Shown here in pieces: positions 13,166 through 21,637 of a stretch of 36,351 bases of DNA. Both the position numbers and the translations under genes were made by a program. The stretch covers positions 1-36,351 of IMG/VR virus record IMGVR_UViG_3300006117_000030; one strand, 5' to 3'. The notes beneath the pieces were generated by a model that did not search any database, was not told where the DNA came from, and saw only the letters and a program-made list of their open reading frames with translations. The stretch comes from a virus. Positions within the stretch are counted from its first letter, which is position 1; every line of letters starts with the position of its first letter.

Positions 13166-13185
13166 CAATTTTCAAAGAAAAAATA

Positions 13186-14202
13186 ATGCCAATTATAGAT
13201 TTAGTTGCTGTTTCTACTGGTGGATCAAAGCTTACAGAAGTCACTGGTCCATTGGGTATTTTAGAAGCCGATACGACAAAGTTATCACCATTAGTCTATC
13301 CGGCAGACTTAGGTTCTTCAACCAAGAATCACTATGTCAAATTCTCAATAAAACAGATTGTTCCTTCAGCACCTGTTAGTGGTTCAACAACAGCTGCATT
13401 GAAAAATGCTTACGATAAAATCACAACATGGAACTATCAACCAAACGTAACAGACTCTGTTGGTGTTATTTGTTTATATATGCCTGATACTTTGAATGCT
13501 TCTTATGATGCTTCATATGATGAACTGAGTGTCACTAATGATTTAGGCAAAGGTATTACAGCAATCCAAGGTATATCTACATATTTGAATAGTCCAAAAA
13601 GCGGAAAAAACACAGCAGGCCAAACTGGTTCTGATCCAGCCGCAATCGCTGCAGCGGCTTTAGGTGTTGGTACCTTATTGGACAAATTCAATTTAGGCGG
13701 TCAAGGTTTAGTTGATGTTGCATTACAAACACAAGGTTATGCAATCAATCCACAACTACAACTAATCTATCGTGGTGTCGGTTTTAGAAAGTTTCAATTG
13801 AATTTCTTGTTCACACCAAATACACAAGATGAAGCGAAAACCATAAATCAAATTATTGGAACATTTAAATATCATTTTGCACCACAGTTATTGACAACGA
13901 CAGGTGCAGTCAGTGGCATGTTCTTTGTTCCGCCATCTTATTTTAACGTTGAGTTTATGTTCAACTATGGTGAGAATCAATTTTTACCAAGATATGGAGA
14001 TTGTGTGTTGACGGACATCAATGTAGATTATGCACCTAACGGATTTGCAGCTCACAATGATGGTGCACCTGTTCAAACACAATTGACATTGAGCTTCCAA
14101 GAAATTGAGATTGTTACTAAGGCAAAAATTGCTGCTGGTTATGGTGCGGATAGTGCATTCGCAACCAGCACATCAACAGATACTGTCGCAGGATTACGTT
14201 AA
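13186..14202 (+). CDS. gp48: Baseplate tail tube cap gp48
   Basis: A 338-residue protein (T4 gp48: 364). The family pattern includes LVYPADLGSSTKNHYVKFSI near residue 36, ICLYMPDTLN near 94, the middle Ala/Gly-rich helix AAIAAAALGVGTLLDKF, FRKFQLNFLFTPNTQDEAKT then IIGTFKYHFAP near 205-235, and GAPVQTQLTLSFQEIEIVTK near the end. gp48 caps the hub and nucleates tube assembly with gp54. It opens the plus-strand structural block, and its stop overlaps the gp53 start (TAATG). No strong ribosome site is visible, only AAAGAAAAA. Confidence 0.82.
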   Translation: MPIIDLVAVSTGGSKLTEVTGPLGILEADTTKLSPLVYPADLGSSTKNHYVKFSIKQIVPSAPVSGSTTAALKNAYDKITTWNYQPNVTDSVGVICLYMPDTLNASYDASYDELSVTNDLGKGITAIQGISTYLNSPKSGKNTAGQTGSDPAAIAAAALGVGTLLDKFNLGGQGLVDVALQTQGYAINPQLQLIYRGVGFRKFQLNFLFTPNTQDEAKTINQIIGTFKYHFAPQLLTTTGAVSGMFFVPPSYFNVEFMFNYGENQFLPRYGDCVLTDINVDYAPNGFAAHNDGAPVQTQLTLSFQEIEIVTKAKIAAGYGADSAFATSTSTDTVAGLR

Positions 14203-14858
14203 TGAAATACTTCCAACAGTTTCCAATCATCAAAATGACAGATTACAATGGCAATTATGTCAATGTAACAAATATAATGGAAAGAGTTGAACTTATTCCA
14301 AGTCTTTTAGATAATGCACTACTTTTTTACAATTACAATATCAAAGATAGTGACACTCCAGACATCATTTCACAAAAGTATTACAACGATAGTTATAGAT
14401 ACTGGATAACACTATATGGTGGTCAAATATTAGATCCAATTGGTGACTGGCCAATGCCACCAAACCTATTCAATGATTTTTTAATTGACAAATATGCAGG
14501 TGCTACGGCTAATTCACTCAACATTGCTGTTGCAAATGTTACCTCTTCACAGGTGTTAACGTATACACAAAACACCATATATCAGTATGTGGAGTCTATA
14601 ACCACAATAGATTCTACATCTTCCGAATCGAACACTACGATTTACTATATTGATGAGGCTGCGTATAATAATACAGTTGTTGGCACCACAAACTCTTTGT
14701 TACCTTCTGGTGCAAGTGTAACACAAACAATCACAACATATCCACAATACATTTATGACTACGAGATTGAAACTAATGAAGCCAAAAGAAGCATTAACCT
14801 TGTAAATTCTAGTTATTCTGGTGCATTAGAAACACAATTGGCTGCATTGTTAAAGTAA
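14202..14858 (+). CDS. gp53: Baseplate wedge subunit gp53
   Basis: A 218-residue protein (T4 gp53: 196). It starts MKYFQQFPIIKM and has the gp53/LysM-like signature NIKDSDTPDIISQKYYNDSY then RYWITLYGGQILDPIGDWPM near residues 48-85, a motif shared by wedge proteins that read the state of the tail. gp53 links neighbouring wedges into the ring in T4. The C-terminal third (Ser/Thr-rich, from about residue 130) is extra relative to the core and of unknown use. Coupled to gp48 by TAATG. Confidence 0.82.
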   Translation: MKYFQQFPIIKMTDYNGNYVNVTNIMERVELIPSLLDNALLFYNYNIKDSDTPDIISQKYYNDSYRYWITLYGGQILDPIGDWPMPPNLFNDFLIDKYAGATANSLNIAVANVTSSQVLTYTQNTIYQYVESITTIDSTSSESNTTIYYIDEAAYNNTVVGTTNSLLPSGASVTQTITTYPQYIYDYEIETNEAKRSINLVNSSYSGALETQLAALLK

Positions 14859-14861
14859 AAA

Positions 14862-16205
14862 ATGTCACAAGGAATTCTTAATACAAGGGACTATGACCTA
14901 AAGAGTCTGTTATTGCTAACACCCGTTGGCACAATTGAGCTACGTCTAATCATGAATGAAATATCATACCATGAAGACCTCTTTGGTGGTGTAATATCTG
15001 GTTATGTGATGGTGACAGAAGCGAATGCCTATGCAGAACTTTTGGCATTGAATGGTAATGAATATCTACAACTGATATTCAGTAAGTACGATGATCCTAC
15101 AGACACAATCACTAAAAAGTTTCGTGTCTACAAGATGGACAAAAGAAAACTGGCTGCGAATATGTATACTGAAGTATATACGTTACAGTTTTGTTCTGAA
15201 GAATTGGTGATTTCTGAGCAATACAAGATTAGCAAATCATATCCAAACCAATCAGTAAGTACAGTCATAACCGACATCTGTATCAATGATTTGGGTATAA
15301 GTGGCAATAGGTTGAACATAGATGACTCTTATGGTATATACAGCTTCATTACACCAAACTTGAAACCACTCGATGCAATTAATTGGTTATCGAATTATGC
15401 TAGACCTATGCCACCATTTCTTGGTGCAGACATGATTTTTTATGAGAACAAAGATGGTTTTAACTTTAAATCTTTGCAAACTCTGACAGATGGCCAAGGT
15501 GTCACCATCTATAATACTTACAGATATGATCCAAAAAATGCAAACGAGAAGAACCTAACTGAAGAAGTGTTCAACGTAACGACTTATGAGATTTTAAACT
15601 CATATGACACATTGAATGCAGTCAATTCTGGTATGTTTGCAAATCAGTTGATATCGGTTGACATCGTTACAAGAAAGAAGATAACAACCAACTTTGATTA
15701 CTTCCAATATTGGAACAATCCAGATTCTGGTGGTCTTAATAAGTTTCCAGTCACAAACAATTTACAGAATCGTTTTGGTGATAAGCTAAATGAAACAAGT
15801 CAAGCAACTTTGAAGTTGGTGTTCTCAAACTTTGACCAAGCCAACAATGAAGTTGTACAATCAAAGCCAGGTTCTGTTGCACAAAACATTTTTGCAGAGA
15901 CCTACATACCATACAGAACAGCACAATTAGCGTTGGCAAACTATACAAGACTAAAGATATCTGTGCCTGGTGATCCAATGCTTACAGTCGGTACTATTAT
16001 CAAGTTCGACTTGTTAACTAAGAATCCAGCTAGTTCAGATTTGGATATGTTCTATTCTGGTTTTTATTTGATTACTGCTGTGAGACACATGATTACACAA
16101 AATGATTTTAAAACTGTTTTGGAAATAGCCAAAGAAAGTGTTCGTACTCAATATCCAGATATAGATTCTGGTTCACCAACTTGGCAAAATGTTGTGGGTG
16201 GATAA
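14862..16205 (+). CDS. gp27: Baseplate hub protein gp27-like
   Basis: A 447-residue protein with the layout of the gp27/gpD hub family: an N-terminal tube-like beta domain (GTIELRLIMNEISYHEDLF near residue 23), KFRVYKMDKRKLAANMYTEV then YTLQFCSEE around 85-112, the linker KPLDAINWLSNYARPMPPFL typical of hub proteins, and a last beta domain with LTVGTIIKFDLL then FYSGFYLITAVRHMITQNDF near 378-418. In T4 a gp27 trimer forms the hub that carries the gp5 spike. The next gene is the gp5 OB-fold protein, with overlapping stop and start (TAATG), which supports the assignment. Confidence 0.82.
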   Translation: MSQGILNTRDYDLKSLLLLTPVGTIELRLIMNEISYHEDLFGGVISGYVMVTEANAYAELLALNGNEYLQLIFSKYDDPTDTITKKFRVYKMDKRKLAANMYTEVYTLQFCSEELVISEQYKISKSYPNQSVSTVITDICINDLGISGNRLNIDDSYGIYSFITPNLKPLDAINWLSNYARPMPPFLGADMIFYENKDGFNFKSLQTLTDGQGVTIYNTYRYDPKNANEKNLTEEVFNVTTYEILNSYDTLNAVNSGMFANQLISVDIVTRKKITTNFDYFQYWNNPDSGGLNKFPVTNNLQNRFGDKLNETSQATLKLVFSNFDQANNEVVQSKPGSVAQNIFAETYIPYRTAQLALANYTRLKISVPGDPMLTVGTIIKFDLLTKNPASSDLDMFYSGFYLITAVRHMITQNDFKTVLEIAKESVRTQYPDIDSGSPTWQNVVGG

Positions 16206-16561
16206 TGAAAGTAGTAAATAATTTTGCAGGTCTTAATGGTTTTTGTTGGTGGGTTGGTGCAGTCGAAGCAAGAGATGATCCACTTGGTCTAGGTCGTTGC
16301 CGTGTTCGTATATTTGGTTGGCACACAGACGATAAAAGTAAAATTCCTACCATAGAATTGCCTTGGGCACACCCAATGTACTCAATAAATACGGCCAAAC
16401 AATTTCAACCATTGGAAATAAACGATTGGGTTGTAGGTTTCTTTATGGATGGTGAGAGCGGGCAGTTTCCTATAATGATGGGTGTTTTACCTGGTTTTGC
16501 AGCTGCTAATAGTGCAACATCATCTTCAGTAACAACATCAGCAACATCAACAGGAGGTTAA
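16205..16561 (+). CDS. gp5: gp5 OB-fold hub/spike base protein
   Basis: A 118-residue protein. Residues 10-105 form the gp5/VgrG OB-fold: WWVGAVEARDDPLGLGRCRV then RIFGWHTDD, IELPWAHPMY, and FFMDGESGQFPIMMGVLPG, followed by a Ser/Thr/Ala-rich tail. T4 gp5 carries OB-fold, lysozyme and beta-helix in one chain; this gene holds only the OB part. The spike part is in 17514-18317 and the lysozyme is found on a minus-strand protein. The ATG at 16205 overlaps the gp27 stop; an upstream in-frame ATG at 16181 is rejected because it lies inside gp27. Confidence 0.85.
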   Translation: MKVVNNFAGLNGFCWWVGAVEARDDPLGLGRCRVRIFGWHTDDKSKIPTIELPWAHPMYSINTAKQFQPLEINDWVVGFFMDGESGQFPIMMGVLPGFAAANSATSSSVTTSATSTGG

Positions 16562-16562
16562 T

Positions 16563-17504
16563 ATGGCAACCGCATCAGACGCATTTGCAGGTGGCATAAC
16601 ATCTGCCGCAACTACTATATCAAACGCTGTAACAGGTGCTATCAATAATGCACAAAATAATGCAGCTGCGATAACTTCTACTTCTTTTCTTAATTTGACA
16701 CCCACTAAAATATTAGATGGTGGCGCAGTGCTTGAAATCAAGTCACCAATTCTACCAAATGGTGGTTATTTCTATACAGCAGGTTCACAAACACTTCCAG
16801 GATTGTCAAGAGGTGCATTAAAAAATTCATCTCTATTGAATAACAACAATGACCTTTCACACGTTTGTGATTTCAAGTTTGACTTTTCTCTTGGTATTAG
16901 TATATCAGGACTCACAAACCCATTCACACAAATAGCAAATGCTATCAAGAATGGTAAAATGGCAGGTGCAAATGCAGTTCGAGCAGCTGTTGGCCAATTA
17001 CAACAAGCATTTCGTGAAGGTTTAAAAGCATTATTAGCAGCCCTAAATCTTGATCCAACAGGCCAAATCTCCTTGACGATTTCTGTTAGTAAATCTCTTG
17101 TGAGACAATTAAATGCAATAACTGATCAGATTGCTCAGATTGCTTATGATGTTGCTTTGATTCAGAGTATTGCTACCAATTTAGAACAAATTGTTACATG
17201 GATTAAAAGTTTACCTGGCCAAATCCAAAAACTATTACAACAATGTTTGACAAACTTCCAAACATCTCTGACCAATACAAACAACACAATAAAGAATGCC
17301 ACAAACATTAAGAACATTGTTAATAATATAGGACAACAAGCAAGTAATGCAGCTGCAGCTGAATCAGCAAACACGAGTGCTTCTATGATGGCTATTATTA
17401 ATGGTACAGCCGGTACAGCGGCTATTACAAGTCTCATCAATTCGACAGTTGCATCTGCGCCACCATCATCTGGTGCAACACAAAAAACAGCGTCTAGTCC
17501 CTAA
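16563..17504 (+). CDS. Unknown structural protein between the two gp5 halves
   Basis: A 313-residue protein that I do not recognise. It is Ala, Asn and Thr-rich with few charges. A beta-rich part (residues 45-120, with LDGGAVLEIKSPILPNGGYF) is followed by long helices (about 125-270, with AGANAVRAAVGQLQQAFREG and VALIQSIATNLEQIVTWIKS), then a low-complexity tail. Its place between the OB-fold gene and the spike gene, and the helical middle, suggest a hub or spike partner or chaperone. It starts two bases after the OB-fold stop, without a clear own ribosome site other than GGAGG at 16554-16558. Confidence 0.65.
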   Translation: MATASDAFAGGITSAATTISNAVTGAINNAQNNAAAITSTSFLNLTPTKILDGGAVLEIKSPILPNGGYFYTAGSQTLPGLSRGALKNSSLLNNNNDLSHVCDFKFDFSLGISISGLTNPFTQIANAIKNGKMAGANAVRAAVGQLQQAFREGLKALLAALNLDPTGQISLTISVSKSLVRQLNAITDQIAQIAYDVALIQSIATNLEQIVTWIKSLPGQIQKLLQQCLTNFQTSLTNTNNTIKNATNIKNIVNNIGQQASNAAAAESANTSASMMAIINGTAGTAAITSLINSTVASAPPSSGATQKTASSP

Positions 17505-17513
17505 GGATATTGA

Positions 17514-18317
17514 ATGGCAACACAACCAAGTTTCTTTACAGCATGGACAGAGCCTGAGTCGGCAGCTAATGCCACATATCAGCCTGTATTTCCTTACAAC
17601 AATGCAACACAAACACCAAGTGGACATTCATTTGAGTTGGATGACACTCCTACAAGGGAACGTGTAAGACTGCAACACCGTTCAGGTACATTTATTGAGA
17701 TGCATCCTAATGGTGATGAGGTGCATAAGGTGTATGGTGATGGGTATGAGATTACTATCAACAACAAAAATATGTTGGTTAAAGGCCGTCTAAAGATTGA
17801 GGTCCAAGGAGATTGTGAGATACATGTCCAAGGTGACTTAATAGAACAGATTGACGGTAATGTAGAACAACACATCAAAGGCAACTTTTCACAAGTTGTG
17901 GAAGGTGTCAGTAGTATGACCTCTCAAGGCGACATGATTATCAATGCAGCTGGCGGACTAACAGGTGGTTTGAAACTCAATACACCAGATTATATGCATC
18001 TTGGTGGAGACCTAACAGTAGATGGTGAAATTACTGCTGGTAAAATAACATCTTTAGGTCGAGTTGATGCTGTCGGTGGTATAAGTGCAGGTCTTCAAGG
18101 TATTGTTACTCTAGGCGGTGTTTCTGCTGGTTTACCTGTTGCAGTACCTGGAACAATTAGTGCTGCGGCTGAAGTAGATGCACCATTAGGCACGTTTGGC
18201 GTAATGAGTGCTATATGGGCATATGACACAGTAAACGTTAGCCTACATAATGCACATATACACGTTTCACCAAAAGGTCCAACTGGACCTCCTGTACCAA
18301 CTGAAGTAGGAATTTAA
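17514..18317 (+). CDS. gp5 C-terminal beta-helix spike protein
   Basis: A 267-residue protein with the spike half of gp5/VgrG. The lead-in HSFELDDTPTRERVRLQHRS, then FIEMHPNGDEVHKVYGDGY, is followed by short hydrophobic repeats (VKGRLKIEVQGDCEIHVQGD, IDGNVEQHIKGNF, VEGVSSMTSQGDMIINAAGG) that build a trimeric beta-helix. The tip region ends with HNAHIHVSPKGPTGPPVPTE, a His-rich end that in related spikes binds metal. It punctures the outer membrane on contraction. It is separate from its OB-fold (16205-16561) and has no lysozyme domain. Confidence 0.85.
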   Translation: MATQPSFFTAWTEPESAANATYQPVFPYNNATQTPSGHSFELDDTPTRERVRLQHRSGTFIEMHPNGDEVHKVYGDGYEITINNKNMLVKGRLKIEVQGDCEIHVQGDLIEQIDGNVEQHIKGNFSQVVEGVSSMTSQGDMIINAAGGLTGGLKLNTPDYMHLGGDLTVDGEITAGKITSLGRVDAVGGISAGLQGIVTLGGVSAGLPVAVPGTISAAAEVDAPLGTFGVMSAIWAYDTVNVSLHNAHIHVSPKGPTGPPVPTEVGI

Positions 18318-18321
18318 TATT

Positions 18322-19161
18322 ATGAGCATTTATGCAAGATTGGGTTTCAATTCTAGTGACCCCGCAACTAACGCATTGTCTATGCCGTATTCAAGTAACG
18401 TAATGGTTCAAATGGACCTGTTACCTCCCTTGATTAAACCATGGCAAGCCAATGCAATTGGTAATAGTGCAGTATCTGGATTCTTTATGAATCCAGTGGC
18501 TAACGTCACTCAATCAATTTGGGATACATCCAACACATTGATTACTTTGACATCTGGTTTGACTGCTTCACCTGCAAACAATACTGTAAATACTGCAATG
18601 GCTAACGTATATGCCACTTCAACTGTATTATCTGCAAACTCAGCACAAACGTATTTGTATATAACAAATCGACAATCGAATGTCACTCCACCTAATTCCG
18701 ATACAAGTACACCTCATTACAATACTGCTATTGCACAAGGTAAAATGTTATCTTACATAACTAGCCAATCGGATAACATATCAAACAGCTCGGTTATGTT
18801 AGGTAGTTTCACAAGTGTGACTTTAGGCAATACATTAGCTAATTTGTATAGTACAATGCACACTTTGACCAATATTTTGGCCAATACGATAACATATTCT
18901 ACTGATCCAATAACTGGTGATCCTCACAACACAACAAATGTATCTGCGGCCAATGCTTCCGCATTACAAAATGTTGTTTCGACTGTTAATTTTGTTATGT
19001 CCTTCTATCCAGCACAGGATTCAGCGTTCTTTCAAAACTCAGCCAATGTATTGCACGACTATGGAACAGTTAGCCAATTTAATAACCTTGGCGCTTCACA
19101 AAATTACCTTTTGCAGAATTACATTGGTACGCCAACTCTTCTTACCAATTTGAACTCATAA
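18322..19161 (+). CDS. Unknown virion structural protein
   Basis: A 279-residue protein, rich in Asn, Ser, Thr and Ala with very few charged residues, as in other structural proteins of this block. It starts MSIYARLGFNSSDPATNALS and has alternating helical stretches (TVNTAMANVYATSTVLSANS, NTLANLYSTMHTLTNILANT) and a Tyr/Gln-rich C-terminus. No known domain recognised. The position between the spike and gp25 suggests a baseplate component. Its stop overlaps the candidate late-promoter motif upstream of gp25. Confidence 0.65.
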   Translation: MSIYARLGFNSSDPATNALSMPYSSNVMVQMDLLPPLIKPWQANAIGNSAVSGFFMNPVANVTQSIWDTSNTLITLTSGLTASPANNTVNTAMANVYATSTVLSANSAQTYLYITNRQSNVTPPNSDTSTPHYNTAIAQGKMLSYITSQSDNISNSSVMLGSFTSVTLGNTLANLYSTMHTLTNILANTITYSTDPITGDPHNTTNVSAANASALQNVVSTVNFVMSFYPAQDSAFFQNSANVLHDYGTVSQFNNLGASQNYLLQNYIGTPTLLTNLNS

Positions 19162-19164
19162 ATA
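19157..19164 (+). promoter_or_regulatory. Late promoter-like CATAAATA before gp25
   Basis: CATAAATA overlaps the stop of the preceding gene, five bases before the gp25 ATG. There is no purine-rich ribosome site in the gap. Its 21-base context (ATAAATAAACAATGGCAAAT) is nearly repeated before gp8. It may be a promoter giving a leaderless or very short leader, or an A/T-rich translation enhancer. Confidence 0.4.
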
Positions 19165-19168
19165 AACA

Positions 19169-19561
19169 ATGGCAAATGTACAGAAACTTTACTCCGACTT
19201 GGACTTAACCTTCAAGAAACTACCAGTAACTGGTGATGTTTCTTTGCGTTATGACGACCAGGCGGTGATTGCTTCTGTAAGGAATCTCTTGCTGACTAAC
19301 TTTTATGAGAGGCCTTTTCAACCAAATTTAGGTTCCAACCTATCTGGATTGTTATTTGAGCCTGCAACAAACATCACTTCAAGTATTTTGGCCGATGAAA
19401 TACGAAATGTCATTTCAAATTTTGAACCAAGAGCACAAATAAACAGTATCAATGTGACGCTTGCACCTGATAACAACAGTTTTAATGTTTTTATAAGTTT
19501 TTTTATTGGAAACAATACTACGCCAACGAATGTTAATCTTCTTCTTCAAAGGTCCAGATAA
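19169..19561 (+). CDS. gp25: Baseplate wedge subunit gp25
   Basis: A 130-residue protein (T4 gp25: 132), a clear match: SDLDLTFKKLPVTGDVSLRY, the hallmark YERPFQPNLGSNLSGLLFEP near residues 46-65, and the EPR core motif at 86-88 (NFEPRAQI) that builds the gp6-gp7-gp25 core bundle. It is one of the most conserved sheath-initiator proteins in contractile systems and contacts the first sheath ring. Its stop overlaps the gp6 start (TAATG), as in other T4-like phages where 25 and 6 are adjacent. T4 itself has these genes apart. Confidence 0.93.
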   Translation: MANVQKLYSDLDLTFKKLPVTGDVSLRYDDQAVIASVRNLLLTNFYERPFQPNLGSNLSGLLFEPATNITSSILADEIRNVISNFEPRAQINSINVTLAPDNNSFNVFISFFIGNNTTPTNVNLLLQRSR

Positions 19562-21633
19562 TGGCATCTAATACAAATATACAAGTTGCTAGCTTAGACT
19601 TTAGTGGCATTAAGCAAAACTTCATCAATTACCTACAGAACCAACAGACATTTAAAGATTACAATTTTTCTGGTTCTGCATTGTCTACTTTACTGGATGT
19701 TTTAGCATACAACACACAATATAATGCTTTTTACTTAAATATGGTGGCCAATGAGATGTTCTTGGACTCCGCATTACAGCGTTCTTCTGTGGTTTCTCAT
19801 GCTAAATTATTGAATTATGTACCACGTTCCGCTGTCGGTGCAGTTGCTGAAGTCAATATTGCATTTACTGGTGTGACAACTCCAACGTTTACCATACCAA
19901 AACATACCAACTTTTTGTCTGAAGCCATCGACAATGTAAACTATAACTATGTGACACTAGCTGATGCTACAGTACAGGTTACAGCAAATACTGCTGTGTT
20001 TACTGGTATTGAACTTAAACAAGGTACAGTCAAAAATTATACATTTACAGTCGATAGTACATCAAATCCAAAATACATCTTTGAGGTGCCTGATCCTAAT
20101 ATCGACACATCTACTTTGACTGTAAGTGTAAAACAATCGTCATCTAATTCTTCTTACACGGTTTTTAATCCGACAATAGATTATTTAAGTCTTACACCAA
20201 CTGATCCTGTATATTTTTTACAAGAGGCGGTTGATGGCAACTATCAAATCTATTTTGGCGATGGCATCTTGGGACAAAAATTGTCAGATGGCAACCTTGT
20301 TCAAATCAATTATGTTTCAACCAAAGGCACAAAAGGTGGTCTAGCCAACTCATTCACATTGATGGATTCTGTTGCTGCTCACAATACTGTCACAGTAACT
20401 CCTTATTTGGCCGCAACTACTGGTGAAGATAAAGAAACTATTGATTCTATCAAGTACCAAGCACCCAAGGCATTTGCAGCTCAAGGTCGTGCAGTCACTA
20501 AGAACGATTATATCACATTGTTACAACAGAACAATCTAGGTATTTCGTTTGATGCAGTTTCTATTTGGGGTGGAGAAGAGAATGATCCTCCTGCATATGG
20601 CCAAGTCTTCATTTCTTTGAAACCAACTGGTGCATATGACTTAACGGATGTGCAAAAACAATTGATTGTTAATCAAGTCATTGCACCTTATAGTGTTTTG
20701 ACTGTGAAGCCAACGATTGTAAATCCTGATTACACATATATCCGTCTATCTTCTAATGTATTGTTCAATCAATCACAGACAACATTGACGCCATCTGGAA
20801 TACAAAGTTTGGTTCAACAGGCTGTATATGGTTATGCAGCCAATAACCTAAACACATTCAACTCTACGTTCAGTTCATATGACGTATTGAGTGCAATCAA
20901 TAGTGCAGACAAGTCAATCATTACAAGTGATTTTGGTATCAACTTACAGAAGAAGTTCTATCCAACACTAGGTGCTTCACAAACATACACATTATATTAC
21001 AACACATCGTTGAATCGTGGTATGTTCCAAAGTGGCGTGACAAGTTCTCCTGCCATGAGTTTTGTCGATCCTGCTAATAACATCAATACGATTCAAGGTG
21101 TTTTCATTGAAGAAATACCAACATCAACTGGCGGTGTTGATTCAATATCCATCTTAAATCCAGGTTTCAATTACTCAATCACACCAATAATAACAATTCA
21201 AGGTGATGGCACTGGTGCTACAGCAGTTGCTACAATCGTTAATGGAAGTATATCGGCCGTGACCGTGGCAAACACAGGTTCAGGTTATACAAGTGCTATT
21301 GCTACTGTTACTCCTGCATATGGCGACACAACAGGTACGAATGGTGCATTGATTGTTAACTTGCAAAACAAGTTTGGAACATTGAGAACATATTATAATG
21401 ATACATTGAATGTTAAGACAGTATTGAATGCTAATGCAGGTACGATTGATTACAACAATGGTATTATAACACTGACCAATTTTAGTCCATTAGATATAAA
21501 TAATAGCCTAGGTCAATTGACAATATCAACGACACCTACGACAACAATCATTTCTTCGTCATACAACAGAATTATCACAATTGATCCATACGATCCAGCA
21601 GCAATCAGCGTTACTGTCAATGCAAAAAGTTAA
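19561..21633 (+). CDS. gp6: Baseplate wedge subunit gp6
   Basis: A 690-residue protein (T4 gp6: 660). The N-terminus (LDFSGIKQNFINYLQNQQTF, then LSTLLDVLAYNTQYNAFYLN) and LQRSSVVSHAKLLNYVPRSA then the FLQEAVDGNYQIYFGDGILG stretch near 220-240 are characteristic of gp6/gpJ wedge proteins. gp6 forms the inner ring of the baseplate. Residues about 525-590 (SILNPGFNYSITP, then ANTGSGYTSAIATVTP) hold a glycine-rich GxGY beta module not in T4 gp6 and also found in four other proteins here. Coupled to gp25. Confidence 0.9.
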   Translation: MASNTNIQVASLDFSGIKQNFINYLQNQQTFKDYNFSGSALSTLLDVLAYNTQYNAFYLNMVANEMFLDSALQRSSVVSHAKLLNYVPRSAVGAVAEVNIAFTGVTTPTFTIPKHTNFLSEAIDNVNYNYVTLADATVQVTANTAVFTGIELKQGTVKNYTFTVDSTSNPKYIFEVPDPNIDTSTLTVSVKQSSSNSSYTVFNPTIDYLSLTPTDPVYFLQEAVDGNYQIYFGDGILGQKLSDGNLVQINYVSTKGTKGGLANSFTLMDSVAAHNTVTVTPYLAATTGEDKETIDSIKYQAPKAFAAQGRAVTKNDYITLLQQNNLGISFDAVSIWGGEENDPPAYGQVFISLKPTGAYDLTDVQKQLIVNQVIAPYSVLTVKPTIVNPDYTYIRLSSNVLFNQSQTTLTPSGIQSLVQQAVYGYAANNLNTFNSTFSSYDVLSAINSADKSIITSDFGINLQKKFYPTLGASQTYTLYYNTSLNRGMFQSGVTSSPAMSFVDPANNINTIQGVFIEEIPTSTGGVDSISILNPGFNYSITPIITIQGDGTGATAVATIVNGSISAVTVANTGSGYTSAIATVTPAYGDTTGTNGALIVNLQNKFGTLRTYYNDTLNVKTVLNANAGTIDYNNGIITLTNFSPLDINNSLGQLTISTTPTTTIISSSYNRIITIDPYDPAAISVTVNAKS

Positions 21634-21637
21634 GTAA

